28,100 nt of DNA from CAYUWM01 sp964448395 (GTDB lineage: Bacteria; Chloroflexota; Dehalococcoidia; E44-bin15): contig CAYUWM010000017.1 in the NCBI GenBank assembly GCA_964448395.1, positions 1 to 28,100 on the forward strand, written 5' to 3'. Each line of letters starts with the position of its first letter. The first letter of the stretch is position 1. A model generated the notes under the pieces. That model was not told where the DNA came from, ran no database searches, and saw only the letters and a program-made list of their open reading frames with translations. This document shows, piece by piece, positions 15,816 to 24,487 of this stretch. The translations under genes and the position numbers were made by a program.

Positions 15816-17368
15816 CACTGGGAGAGAACGAAGACCTGGATAAGCTGCTGCACCGCAAGAGGAGCATAGGCCACTCCGAAGGCGAATCCGATCTGAGGCC
15901 GGAGCATGCCCTGGAATCTCTGGCCGACCTGTATGCCGCCTTCTCCGGCAGCGATATAGTCCTCGAGGGATCGAAAGCCCGCAGCGGATGGCCGGAGCAG
16001 GAGGTCGCTGACACTGCGGAAGAGGAACCAACAGATCAGGAACTCGAAACCGATGTGGAAGTGGAGAAAGCGCTGGAACTGGAAGATCAGGATGTCATCG
16101 ATGACCCGGTGCGGATGTACCTGCGGGAGATCGGGAACGTGTCCCTGTTGAACGCTAACGATGAGAGGGTGCTGGCGAGCAAGATGGAGCAGCACCGCCA
16201 TATCAAGAAGATTAAGGAGGAATGGCTGGAAAGATATGGCAACCAGCCATCTGCCACTGACATAATGATCTCCATGTTGGAGCAGCTGTGCCAATCAGCC
16301 CCATTCATCGAGGTGCTAGAGAAAGAGCTCAAGCTGCCTGATGCAGCGAGCCTGGCCGACAGGATCGCCGCCCCTGGCTTCCGCGAGGCCATCGACAATG
16401 CCCTTGACCAGCAACTGCTGGCCACTATAGCCGCACGCGTGGACGAGAGCCCGGCTGACGTTGGATCTAAAATGGTGAACCTGTCGCTCAACAGCAGCCT
16501 GCTGCCACCGGGCGTCCTCAAGACAATAGCAGGAAAATCACCCAAAGAGGTATCGGAAGCCTTATCCAAGCCTGATTTCCTTATCATCCTCCAGTCTGAA
16601 GAGAGGGAGCTCGCGAGCCACCTGGAAACGGTTGCACGCGAGGCGGACAAGGCAGAAAGGCATCTGACCGAGGCCAACCTGCGTCTGGTGGTCAGCGTGG
16701 CTAAGAAATATATCGGCCGGGGAATGTCGCTGCTAGACCTGGTTCAGGAGGGCAATATCGGTCTGATACGTGCGGTGGAGAAGTTCGACTACCGCAAGGG
16801 TTATAAGTTCAGCACATACGCTACCTGGTGGATCCGGCAGGCGATCACCAGGTCCATCGCCGATCAGGCACGCACCATCCGCATCCCGGTCCATATGGTT
16901 GAGACCATCAACAAGCTGCTGCGGATCAGTCGCCGGCTGGTTCAGGAGCACGGCCGGGAGCCTACCAGCGAGGAGATCGGGCATGGCATGGAGGTCACCC
17001 CGGAGAAGGTGCGGGAGATCATCAAGGTATCCCAGGAGCCGGTGTCGCTGGAGACCCCCATCGGTGAGGAGGAGGACAGCCACCTCGGCGATTTCATCGA
17101 GGACCGCAGCGCGCTGCCACCACCCGATGCCGCCTCCCATCAGCTCCTCAAGGAGCAGATCGACGATGTGCTTTCCACCCTCAATGCCCGCGAGCGCCGT
17201 GTACTGCAACTGAGGTTCGGGCTCGAGGACGGCCGCAGCCGCACCCTGGAAGAGGTGGGGCGGGAGTTCGGGGTTACCCGGGAGCGCATACGCCAGATCG
17301 AGGCTAAAGCCCTGAGGAAGCTGCGCCATCCCAGCCGCTCCAAGAAGCTCAAGGACTATGTGGACTAA
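15812..17368 (+). CDS. rpoD: Primary RNA polymerase sigma factor (sigma-70, RpoD/SigA)
   Basis: This 518-aa group 1 sigma factor has an acidic, poorly conserved N-terminal part (1-85). Region 1.2 (DPVRMYLREIG) is followed by a non-conserved insert of about 120 residues. Regions 2.1-2.4 (ANLRLVVSVAKKY, LDLVQEGNIGL, YKFSTYATWWIRQAI) come next. Region 3 (IRIPVHMVETINKL) and region 4 with the -35 recognition helix (LEEVGREFGVTRERIRQIE) complete it. It recognises housekeeping promoters of the TTGACA/TATAAT type, which agrees with the elements seen in this window. The gene is translationally coupled to dnaG (ATGA) and overlaps the next gene by 11 nt. Confidence 0.97.
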   Translation: MTLGENEDLDKLLHRKRSIGHSEGESDLRPEHALESLADLYAAFSGSDIVLEGSKARSGWPEQEVADTAEEEPTDQELETDVEVEKALELEDQDVIDDPVRMYLREIGNVSLLNANDERVLASKMEQHRHIKKIKEEWLERYGNQPSATDIMISMLEQLCQSAPFIEVLEKELKLPDAASLADRIAAPGFREAIDNALDQQLLATIAARVDESPADVGSKMVNLSLNSSLLPPGVLKTIAGKSPKEVSEALSKPDFLIILQSEERELASHLETVAREADKAERHLTEANLRLVVSVAKKYIGRGMSLLDLVQEGNIGLIRAVEKFDYRKGYKFSTYATWWIRQAITRSIADQARTIRIPVHMVETINKLLRISRRLVQEHGREPTSEEIGHGMEVTPEKVREIIKVSQEPVSLETPIGEEEDSHLGDFIEDRSALPPPDAASHQLLKEQIDDVLSTLNARERRVLQLRFGLEDGRSRTLEEVGREFGVTRERIRQIEAKALRKLRHPSRSKKLKDYVD

Positions 17369-17966
17369 ACTGAATCAGAAGATTATCAGGACCGGGTTCC
17401 TCGCCATGGGGGCCGCCTTCGCCCTGTTGCTCTTAGTCATCGGCATAATAGGTTACTACATCAGCGGGGAGGCACCGACCGACGCATGGAATGCCCGATG
17501 GATTAAGCCGAACCAGTCCGCAGCTGACGCTCTGGATGACAAGATCGATATCCTCGAATACCAGCTGGAGTGGGCTGCTGAAGGGGAGTGGCTGGTGCTG
17601 GAGATCACCGACTTGGAGGCGACATCGAAGATCTACTGCCTTTCCAGAGACGGGAATCTTTCTATTGATTTGAAGTACCCCCAGGTCTACTTCAGCGACG
17701 GTAAAATACGGGTCTTCGCCCAGGCCGATCTTGTTATAGATGTGCAGGTGGCCTCTGAGGTCAGTGTAGATGTTCAAGACGGTATGCCGGATGTGACCGT
17801 TAAAAATCTCCATCTCGGCAAGATACCGGTTCCCAAGACGCTGATAAACACCGTCATGACCGCTCTGGAACACGGTGTAGAAGAGCGGTGGGGATCTCTC
17901 AACGTCTCACTCACGGATATCACTATCGAAGAAGGCTCGATGATAATCACCCTGATGAAGGAATAG
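17358..17966 (+). CDS. Membrane-anchored protein of unknown function
   Basis: This 202-aa protein has one N-terminal transmembrane segment (about residues 13-33) and an extracytoplasmic beta-rich domain. The pattern IPVPKTLINTVMTALE followed by LNVSLTDITIEEGSMIIT resembles the lipid-binding TULIP-like families DUF2140/YpmS and DUF2993. This is recognition by eye and tentative. The ATG lies within the last codons of rpoD (11-nt overlap), with AAGGA just before it, so it is probably expressed with rpoD. Its stop lies one base from the convergent ffh stop. No catalytic residues are apparent. Confidence 0.65.
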   Translation: MWTKLNQKIIRTGFLAMGAAFALLLLVIGIIGYYISGEAPTDAWNARWIKPNQSAADALDDKIDILEYQLEWAAEGEWLVLEITDLEATSKIYCLSRDGNLSIDLKYPQVYFSDGKIRVFAQADLVIDVQVASEVSVDVQDGMPDVTVKNLHLGKIPVPKTLINTVMTALEHGVEERWGSLNVSLTDITIEEGSMIITLMKE

Positions 17967-17967
17967 C

Positions 17968-19296
17968 CTAGCGCAGCATCGACTTGAGGGAGCCGATGCC
18001 CTTCCCCCGTGCCATCTGCTTCATGATCTTTTGTGTCTGACGAAACTGGTTAAGCAGTTGATTTACGTCCTGCGGCATGGTGCCGCTGCCCCTGGCAATT
18101 CGGCGCCTCCTGTGTCCATCGATGATCTCCGGCTGACGGCGCTCCTGAGGGGTCATAGACAGGATAATGGCCTCGATCTTCTTCAGCTTCCTATCGTCCA
18201 CCGCATCGGGGAACCGGCCGGCGATGGAGGAAAGACCGGGAACCATCTCCACCAACTGGCTGAACGAACCCATCTGCTGCATCTGCTTAAGCTGACCCAG
18301 AAAGTCCTCCAGGTCGAGGGTGGCATGCCTCACCTTTTTCTCCAGCTTCCTGGTCTGCTCCTCATCGAAGGTCTTCTCCGCCTTTTCGATCAGCGTCAGC
18401 ATATCCCCCATACCCAGTATCCTCGAGGCCAGACGCTCGGGATGGAATATCTCGAAATCATCCGGCTTCTCCCCGGTACCGATGAATTTAACCGGGATGC
18501 CGGTGACCGCCTTGATCGACAGGGCCGCCCCGCCACGGGCATCGCCATCTATCTTAGTCAGGACGAGGCCGCTCAGCCCCAGCCTCTTGTGGAACTCCTC
18601 GGCAGCTCGCACCGCGTCCTGTCCGGTCATCGCGTCTACCACCAGGAGTATCTCATCAGGATCGAGTGCCCGCTTGGCATCCTCGACCTCCCGCATCAGC
18701 TCCGCATCGATGTGGAGGCGGCCCCCGGTGTCGGCGATAACGCACGTGGAGGCCAGCTCGCCCGCCCGCTTCAGGGCATGAGTGCAAAGATCGGCGGGCT
18801 TCGCCGCAGCGTCCTCCCGGTATACGGGGATATCCAGCTCCTGTCCCAGAACAGCTAGTTGCTCGATGGCGGCGGGACGGCGCAGGTCAGCGGCAACCAG
18901 CAGCGGGCGCTGCCCCGACCCCTTAAGGTGAAGTGCCAGCTTGGCTGCGGTGGTGGTCTTGCCCGACCCCTGCAGCCCGACGAGCATGATTACCAAAGGC
19001 GGCCGGCCCCTGGTCACCAGATGCGCTGCCTCCCCCCCGAGGACAGAAGTGAGCTCCTCACTGACTATCTTTATCACCTGTTGCGCCGGGGTCAGGCTCT
19101 CCAGCACATCGCCCCCCAGCGTGCGCTCCCTGAGCCTGGCGACGAACTCCTTTACCACCTTGAAGTTGACATCGGCCTCCAAGAGTGCCAGACGAACTTC
19201 CCTGAGCGCCTCATCGACGTCCTTCTCGCTGAGCTTACCCCTTCCCCCAAGCTTTTTGAAAACGCTGTTGAGTCTATCGGACAGTACATCGAACAT
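17968..19296 (-). CDS. ffh: Signal recognition particle protein Ffh
   Basis: This 442-aa SRP54-type GTPase binds signal sequences and SRP RNA and delivers ribosomes to FtsY at the membrane. It has an N domain (1-85) and a G domain with G1 GLQGSGKT (107-114). G3 is DTGGR (189-193), where the family has DTAGR. TKIDGDARGG is G4 with the following insertion. A Met-rich M domain has the RNA-binding RRRRIARGSGT block near residue 400. The start ATG at 19296 is preceded by AGCAGGTG. The gene has its own strong promoter and is divergent from the beta-CASP nuclease gene. Confidence 0.95.
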   Translation of the reverse strand: MFDVLSDRLNSVFKKLGGRGKLSEKDVDEALREVRLALLEADVNFKVVKEFVARLRERTLGGDVLESLTPAQQVIKIVSEELTSVLGGEAAHLVTRGRPPLVIMLVGLQGSGKTTTAAKLALHLKGSGQRPLLVAADLRRPAAIEQLAVLGQELDIPVYREDAAAKPADLCTHALKRAGELASTCVIADTGGRLHIDAELMREVEDAKRALDPDEILLVVDAMTGQDAVRAAEEFHKRLGLSGLVLTKIDGDARGGAALSIKAVTGIPVKFIGTGEKPDDFEIFHPERLASRILGMGDMLTLIEKAEKTFDEEQTRKLEKKVRHATLDLEDFLGQLKQMQQMGSFSQLVEMVPGLSSIAGRFPDAVDDRKLKKIEAIILSMTPQERRQPEIIDGHRRRRIARGSGTMPQDVNQLLNQFRQTQKIMKQMARGKGIGSLKSMLR

Positions 19297-19317
19297 ATTG
19301 CACCTCTGCTAACCACC

Positions 19318-19346
19318 ATTTTAATTGCCTCACCGTTGGTTATCAA
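19318..19346 (-). promoter_or_regulatory. Promoter of ffh
   Basis: Read on the minus strand, TTGATA (19346-19341, 5 of 6) and TAAAAT (19323-19318, 5 of 6) are separated by 17 bp. The predicted transcription start is near 19311, giving a leader of about 15 nt with AGGTG as ribosome site. Confidence 0.7.
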
Positions 19347-19369
19347 CCTGTAAGCCGTCGGTTGGGGTG

Positions 19370-19378
19370 TGATAGAAT
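19370..19378 (+). promoter_or_regulatory. Extended -10 of the beta-CASP/SbcC operon
   Basis: TGATAGAAT (19370-19378) is an extended -10 with TAGAAT as the hexamer. No good -35 lies at 16-18 bp, but extended -10 promoters can work without one. The region upstream also holds the divergent ffh promoter. Confidence 0.5.
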
Positions 19379-19407
19379 AAGGGCACGTTAGCAGTATTGG
19401 TTAAACT

Positions 19408-20895
19408 ATGACTTCGCTCACTTTCTATGGCGGCGTGGGGGAGATCGGCGGCAACAAGATACTTGTGGAAGCCGATGGCACTCGTATCTTCCTCGACTTC
19501 GGGATGAGCTTCAACCAGTCAAACCTGTACTTCGCTGAATTCCTCCAGCCCAAGAAATACAATGGGGTGATGGATTTCATTGAGCTGGGTCTGCTGCCTC
19601 GACTGGAGGACATGTCCGGATTGTATCGTACGGACTACCTGTCCCACTGCGGCATGGGAACCAGTCCTCGGGCTGACTACGATGCGGTGTTTCTGAGCCA
19701 TGCCCACGCCGATCATTCTGCCTACATCCATTTCCTGCGGCCGGATATACCTGTTTACGCCTCGGAGATAACAAGGAGGATACTGGCCTCGATGGAAGAG
19801 ACCTCCGCCGGCGGTTTCAACGAGTTCCTCACCTACCAGAGGACATTCGAAACGCGGCCCAATAAGAGGGGGGAAGGGGTCACCAGGGTCAAGGGGGAGG
19901 AGGCGAGGGAGCCGAGGAATTTCAGCGGACTGGCGCCGGGCGATACGGTCGCTATCGATAATCTAACGGTGGAAGCGGTTGCGGTGAACCATTCGATACC
20001 CGGTGCGACCGGGTTCCTTATACATACCCCTTCCGGCACAATCGTCTATACCGGCGACCTGCGGTTCCACGGCTACGGTGGCGATCTTACGCAGCAATTC
20101 GTGGAGCGCGCCGCGATGGCGCATCCCGTTGCGCTGATCTGTGAGGGCACCCGCATAGACCAGAGCGAAAGCCATTCCGAGCAATACGTACAGGAAAAAG
20201 TAGCCGAGGTTGTCAGAGGAACCAGCAAGCTGGTCATTGCCAACTACCCGTGGAAAGATATCGAGCGGCTGAAAAGCTTCCATGAAGCGGCCAGGGCCAC
20301 TGGCAGAAAACTGGCGCTGAACCTGAAGCAAGCGTATCTCCTGAAAAAACTCGAAGGCACAGATGCCGGGGCTCCCGCGCTCGATGACGACAATATCGTT
20401 ATATATATCGACCGCAAGGGCTGGGGGTTGATAACCAGGCCCGATTGCCCCGACTACCCGCCGAATGTTGTTGAGCAGGATTACAGCGCCTGGGAGCGGG
20501 AGTTCCTCAGCTATCCCAACCGCGTAACCTGCGAGGATATCCACAACCACCAGAGCGATTTCATCGTCAGGATCGATTTCTTCGACCTCACGGATCTCAT
20601 CAACATCCGGCCGGATAAGGGTTCATGCTACATCCGTTCCGTCACCGAGCCGTTCGACGATGAGGGCCAAATCGAGCACCGAAGGGTGGAGAACTGGCTC
20701 AAGCATTTCGACCTCATGCCTTACGAGCAGGTTCACGCCTCGGGCCATGCCTCCGGCCCCGAGATAAAGGGGCTGGTGGAGGAGATCAACCCGGCGGTGG
20801 TATTCCCGGTGCATACGGAATCCCCCGCGCTCTTCAGGGAAATAAAAAGTGTAGGGGTGGAGACACCCGAGCTGGGCAGGGAATACAGGATATGA
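19408..20895 (+). CDS. Beta-CASP metallo-beta-lactamase ribonuclease, RNase J-like
   Basis: This 495-aa nuclease has the MBL core and beta-CASP motifs. Motif 1 is FLDFGMSF, motif 2 is HAHADH (98-103), motif 3 is H195 (VNHSIPGA) and motif 4 is D217 (YTGDLRFHG). Beta-CASP motif A is EGTRI, motif C lies around HASGHASG (443-450), and a final His occurs in PVHTE (H469). It opens with YGGVGEIGGNKI, as RNase J does. It is shorter than typical RNase J (about 555 aa), has an insert of about 40 residues between motifs 1 and 2, and lacks the RNase J C-terminal domain. RNA is the likely substrate, but DNA nucleases exist in this superfamily. Its stop overlaps the start of a Rad50/SbcC gene (ATGA), which implies a functional link. 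Confidence 0.85.
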   Translation: MTSLTFYGGVGEIGGNKILVEADGTRIFLDFGMSFNQSNLYFAEFLQPKKYNGVMDFIELGLLPRLEDMSGLYRTDYLSHCGMGTSPRADYDAVFLSHAHADHSAYIHFLRPDIPVYASEITRRILASMEETSAGGFNEFLTYQRTFETRPNKRGEGVTRVKGEEAREPRNFSGLAPGDTVAIDNLTVEAVAVNHSIPGATGFLIHTPSGTIVYTGDLRFHGYGGDLTQQFVERAAMAHPVALICEGTRIDQSESHSEQYVQEKVAEVVRGTSKLVIANYPWKDIERLKSFHEAARATGRKLALNLKQAYLLKKLEGTDAGAPALDDDNIVIYIDRKGWGLITRPDCPDYPPNVVEQDYSAWEREFLSYPNRVTCEDIHNHQSDFIVRIDFFDLTDLINIRPDKGSCYIRSVTEPFDDEGQIEHRRVENWLKHFDLMPYEQVHASGHASGPEIKGLVEEINPAVVFPVHTESPALFREIKSVGVETPELGREYRI

Positions 20896-23018
20896 TCCCG
20901 GTCAAGCTGACCCTTTGCAACTTCATGCCGTATCGGGAGGCGGTGCTCTCCTTCGCCGGAATTCATGTCGCCTGTCTCTGTGGCGATAACGGCAATGGGA
21001 AGTCGGCCCTCCTCGACGCGATAACCTGGGCGCTGTGGGGAAAATCACGGGCGAAGAACGATGACGATCTTATTCATCACGGCATGACCGAGATGGGTGT
21101 AGAGCTCGAGTTCACCGTCGGGGGTGAGCTCTACCGTGTGATCCGCAGACGGTCAAGGCCTAAAGCGAACCGTCCCGGCCATTCCACCCTTGACCTGCAG
21201 GCAGCCAGTGGCAACGGCTTCAGGTCGATCGCCGGCAACTCCATCCGCGAGACAGAAGCGAAGATCGTCAAGACGCTGCGCATGGATTACGACACCTTCG
21301 TCAATAGCGCCTACCTGCTCCAGGGGCAGGCCGACAAGTTCAGCAAAGCGGAACCCTACAAGAGAAAGGAAGTTCTGTCCAATATACTGGGCCTCGCCCG
21401 CTACGATGAACTGGAGAGGCGGGCGAAGGACTGCGCCAGGCAGATGGAGACTGACGGGAAGGTCATACTCGGCGAGATAGAGCGCATAGCGGAAGAGCTA
21501 GTACATAAAGACGAGTACGAATCGCGATTGCGGGAGGTGGAGAACACGGTCACCGCAGCCGACAGAGAGCGACAGGTGCTGGCAGACGGGATAAACCACC
21601 TGGCGAGGCGGAAGAACGATCTCGAATCGGGGGTGAGACAGCGTGAGGAGCTAGAGGCCCATATCAGACAGGCGGAATCGGCGATACGATATCTCCAGGA
21701 TCAGGTAAGTGAATACAAGAAGAGAGCGGAAAGATACCGGCAGGTGCTCGCCAGCTACGATGAGGAAATAGCCAAAGCCAATGCCCGTCGCGATGAGCTA
21801 TCCCAACAGCAGAATACACTAGACGAGAAGAGGAGCGAGAACCAGGAGATCTCCGGCAGAATACACCACCTTACCTCCACAAACAAGCGATTGAAGGAAG
21901 AGATGCAGGAGCTCAGGGAAAAGATAACCATGCTTAAGCAAGGGGAGGCCGACTGTCCGCTGTGCGGTACCGAGCTGGGCGTGGGGGGGAGAGAGAAGAT
22001 AACGGAGAACTACCAGAAGCAGGGGCACGATAAGAGAGAGACCTTCCGCACCAATGAAAAGGAGATCAAAGAACTGGAGCAAACCTCGAATACACTGAGG
22101 CAGTCTATGGTTGAACTGGAGCGCAAGGTCACAGAGGAGAAGGCGCAGTTGGAGCGGCGGACTGAGGCGCTGAACAGGGATCACAGTGAGGCTCAAAGCT
22201 CCCTTCCCCGTGAGCAGGAAGCGATACAGAAAGCCGAAGGGGAACTGCAACGCTGGAGTTCAACCCTGGAGGCCGATACCCGCAGCACGGAGGCACTAAA
22301 CGCCGATCTCTCAATCCTCCCCGGGCTGGAGGCTGATTTGAACGCGGCGCAGAAGAACCTCGATGATTTGACCCAACGGCAGTCCCAGGCACGCCAGGTA
22401 CTGGGCGCGATTCAGGAGAAGCTGGAGCGCATCATCTCTTTGGAGCAGATCAAGAGGGATAGAGCGGAGGAAGCAAAGGGGATTGCCGCCGAGAAGAAGA
22501 TTTACGAGGAGCTGGCCCTGGCCTTCGGCAAAAAGGGAATCCAGGCGATGATTATCGAGAACGTGATTCCCGAGATAGAGGAAGGGGCCAACCGTCTGCT
22601 ATCCAAAATGACCGACAACCGGATGAGGGTGAAGATTGAGACGCAGCGTGCCTATAAGAGCAAAAGAGAAGGGGAACTGGAGACGCTGGATGTCAACATC
22701 TCCGACGAACTGGGAACGCGACGCTATGAGATGTACAGCGGCGGCGAGGCATTTCGCATCGATTTCGCGCTGCGCATCGCGCTCTCCAAACTGCTGGCAT
22801 ACCGTGCCGGGGCACCGCTGCGGACGCTGATCATCGATGAGGGGTTCGGCTCACAGGACGCCAGTGGAAAGGAGCGCCTGGTGGAAGCGATAAACTCTGT
22901 CCAGGGCGACTTCGATAAGATTTTGGTCATAACGCATATCGAAGAACTGAAAGACGCTTTCGATAGACGAATCGATGTGATAAAGACTGCAGAGGGCTCC
23001 AAGATTGAAGTCAGCTAG
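20892..23018 (+). CDS. sbcC: SbcC/Rad50-like SMC-type ATPase
   Basis: This 708-aa DNA repair ATPase has Walker A GDNGNGKS (31-38). The Q-loop region (AYLLQGQADKF) is followed by two long coiled-coil arms around a zinc hook CPLC (C355-C358). The ABC signature YSGGE lies at 615-619 and Walker B is LIIDEGFG (D649, E650). It is smaller than many SbcC proteins because of shorter coiled coils. Rad50/SbcC normally works with the Mre11/SbcD nuclease in processing DNA ends and hairpins. Here no SbcD is adjacent; the upstream coupled gene is a beta-CASP nuclease. The ATG at 20892 overlaps that gene's stop. Confidence 0.9.
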   Translation: MIPVKLTLCNFMPYREAVLSFAGIHVACLCGDNGNGKSALLDAITWALWGKSRAKNDDDLIHHGMTEMGVELEFTVGGELYRVIRRRSRPKANRPGHSTLDLQAASGNGFRSIAGNSIRETEAKIVKTLRMDYDTFVNSAYLLQGQADKFSKAEPYKRKEVLSNILGLARYDELERRAKDCARQMETDGKVILGEIERIAEELVHKDEYESRLREVENTVTAADRERQVLADGINHLARRKNDLESGVRQREELEAHIRQAESAIRYLQDQVSEYKKRAERYRQVLASYDEEIAKANARRDELSQQQNTLDEKRSENQEISGRIHHLTSTNKRLKEEMQELREKITMLKQGEADCPLCGTELGVGGREKITENYQKQGHDKRETFRTNEKEIKELEQTSNTLRQSMVELERKVTEEKAQLERRTEALNRDHSEAQSSLPREQEAIQKAEGELQRWSSTLEADTRSTEALNADLSILPGLEADLNAAQKNLDDLTQRQSQARQVLGAIQEKLERIISLEQIKRDRAEEAKGIAAEKKIYEELALAFGKKGIQAMIIENVIPEIEEGANRLLSKMTDNRMRVKIETQRAYKSKREGELETLDVNISDELGTRRYEMYSGGEAFRIDFALRIALSKLLAYRAGAPLRTLIIDEGFGSQDASGKERLVEAINSVQGDFDKILVITHIEELKDAFDRRIDVIKTAEGSKIEVS

Positions 23019-23021
23019 CTA

Positions 23022-23050
23022 TTGACAAACAAACGGAAGTGTGATAATAT
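23022..23050 (+). promoter_or_regulatory. Promoter of the first GyrI-like gene
   Basis: TTGACA (23022-23027), a 17-bp spacer and TGA-TAATAT (23042-23050) match the fur promoter almost exactly. The promoter begins 4 bp after the SbcC stop. The following leader (about 23051-23075) is very AT-rich and contains AAATAATTT, a short palindrome that could be an operator. Confidence 0.78.
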
Positions 23051-23101
23051 AATATAAAATAATTTAATATTCGCCTAAATCACCGAAGGGAGGTGGTTTT
23101 T

Positions 23102-23584
23102 ATGGCGGTCGCAATAGAAGCAAAGATAAAGAGAAGGGAGCCGGCTGTAGTAGCCTTCATTGCGGTGAAGGGACCTTACAGCCTGATAGGCGAATCCTTC
23201 GGTAAGCTCCGCGTGTGGATAGACGAACAGGGCTATATACCCGCACTTCCCCCCGTTGGCGTATATCTGAACAGCCCCAAACAGGTGCCGCCCGAAGAGT
23301 TGCTGTGGGAACTCCAGATCCCAGTGGTTGGCGATGCGGACCCCACCGAGCCTGACGAGCAGGGTTGCGGTTTCAGGCAACTGGATGAAGCGACGCTGGC
23401 CACCGCCGAGCATCAGGGGGCGTATGATCAGGTACCAGCCCGCTTCGGTGCGCTGCGCCAGTGGATTGCGGAAAACGGTTATGAGATAGCCGGTCCGCCG
23501 GAAGAGGCTTATCTGAGCAAAATAGAGGATGCACCACCGCAGGATTTGCTCACCGAGGTCAGGTTCCCGGTAATAAAGAGATAA
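23102..23584 (+). CDS. GyrI-like small-molecule-binding protein (first copy)
   Basis: This 160-aa protein belongs to the GyrI-like/AraC effector-binding (SHS2 duplication) group. Two similar halves are visible. In the first, GPYSLIGESFGKLRVWIDEQGY leads to YLNSP and then WELQIPV; in the second, GAYDQVPARFGALRQWIAENGY leads to AYLS and then EVRFPV. The conserved acidic residue before each final strand is kept. Members bind small, often cationic or hydrophobic molecules, and some hydrolyse reactive cyclopropane toxins. The ligand here is unknown. The start is ATG 23102, after a strong GGGAGGTGG ribosome site; a GTG at 23093 lies inside that site and is rejected. It is followed 12 bp later by a lipase gene. 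Confidence 0.8.
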   Translation: MAVAIEAKIKRREPAVVAFIAVKGPYSLIGESFGKLRVWIDEQGYIPALPPVGVYLNSPKQVPPEELLWELQIPVVGDADPTEPDEQGCGFRQLDEATLATAEHQGAYDQVPARFGALRQWIAENGYEIAGPPEEAYLSKIEDAPPQDLLTEVRFPVIKR

Positions 23585-23596
23585 AAGGCCTGCGCG

Positions 23597-24379
23597 TTGC
23601 CTAGATATACCAGCACACACCACCGCTCGGTGCACTATAAACCGAGAACGGCTCACTGGCTTTTCAAATACGCACTGGAAGCTTACGAGAGTGAAGACAC
23701 GCTCAGGGAGAAACACCGGGGCAGATTCTACCGTTACCTCAGCGGAGAATACCACAATGTCTTCGGCGTTCAGGTAGCCGACACCCAGGGTTTTGTCCTC
23801 AGAGACCAGCATAAGCACTCCCCCTATATAATCATTGCCTTTCGCGGAACAGACGTCTCCTGGAAGATGGAGGGTTGGCGCACCAGCCTGATCGCAACAC
23901 TGGGCACCGCACCGTGGTTGAAGGTGAAACACAAACGGCTGAAGGCCCATCTGGGTTTCGTCAGGGCATATGGAGCTGTGCGGGCGGAGGTAGTCGCCGC
24001 GGTGAAGGATGTGAAGCCCGACAGAATATACGTTACTGGATACAGCATGGGGGCGGCGCTGGCGACGCTGGCGGCGCTCCATATCCAGGCGCGGTTCCCC
24101 TCTATTCACGTTACCATGTACAACTTCGCCAGCCCGTGCATTGGAGACCACGATTTCGCCCGGGTATACGACGAAACGGTCCCCGACAGCCATCGCGTGG
24201 TACACGATGGAGACCTCGTCCCCAGCCTAAGGCTGCTGTTCGAGCACGACATTCCGGTTCGATTCGAGTGCTGCCACGTGGGACAGGAACACCTGCTCCC
24301 CCGCCATCCGAAGAGCAGATCGCCGCACCATGAAAAGATATACTACCTGGAGCAGCTCAAGGCAGAGGCATACGGATGA
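23597..24379 (+). CDS. Class 3 (alpha/beta-hydrolase) lipase
   Basis: This 260-aa lipase of the fungal lipase-3 family has an oxyanion FRGTD block and the nucleophile elbow GYSMG (S150). D206 lies in VVHDGDLVP and H244/H245 near the C-terminus (SPHHEK) completes the expected triad. Lipase_3 enzymes hydrolyse acylglycerols or other esters. There is no signal peptide or membrane segment, so it appears cytoplasmic. The start is TTG at 23597 with AAAAGG about 8 nt upstream; GTG 23630 is an alternative. It is sandwiched between two paralogous GyrI-like genes and probably shares the first one's transcript. Confidence 0.85.
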   Translation: MPRYTSTHHRSVHYKPRTAHWLFKYALEAYESEDTLREKHRGRFYRYLSGEYHNVFGVQVADTQGFVLRDQHKHSPYIIIAFRGTDVSWKMEGWRTSLIATLGTAPWLKVKHKRLKAHLGFVRAYGAVRAEVVAAVKDVKPDRIYVTGYSMGAALATLAALHIQARFPSIHVTMYNFASPCIGDHDFARVYDETVPDSHRVVHDGDLVPSLRLLFEHDIPVRFECCHVGQEHLLPRHPKSRSPHHEKIYYLEQLKAEAYG

Positions 24380-24429
24380 TCGATCTCGACTCTGCTGCAT
24401 GAGATACTAACCATCGAATCCTATGGCAC

Positions 24430-24459
24430 TTGACATCGAGGTCGTCCCTGTGATACAAA
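24430..24459 (+). promoter_or_regulatory. Promoter of the second GyrI-like gene
   Basis: TTGACA (24430-24435) is followed by an 18-bp spacer and an extended TGA-TACAAA (24451-24459; the hexamer matches at 4 of 6). The leader contains AAAAGGAGGTG as a very strong ribosome site. Confidence 0.6.
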
Positions 24460-24487
24460 TGTGCTGCCAAGCTAAAAGGAGGTGCCG

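Noticed and set aside
14814..16031. 405-codon minus-strand open frame over dnaG/rpoD
   Set aside because: It is antisense to well-supported dnaG and rpoD, with low-complexity Arg/Cys/Pro composition and no motifs.
23075..24205. 376-codon minus-strand open frame over the GyrI and lipase genes
   Set aside because: It is antisense to two genes with strong motifs and ribosome sites, and it has no recognisable domain.
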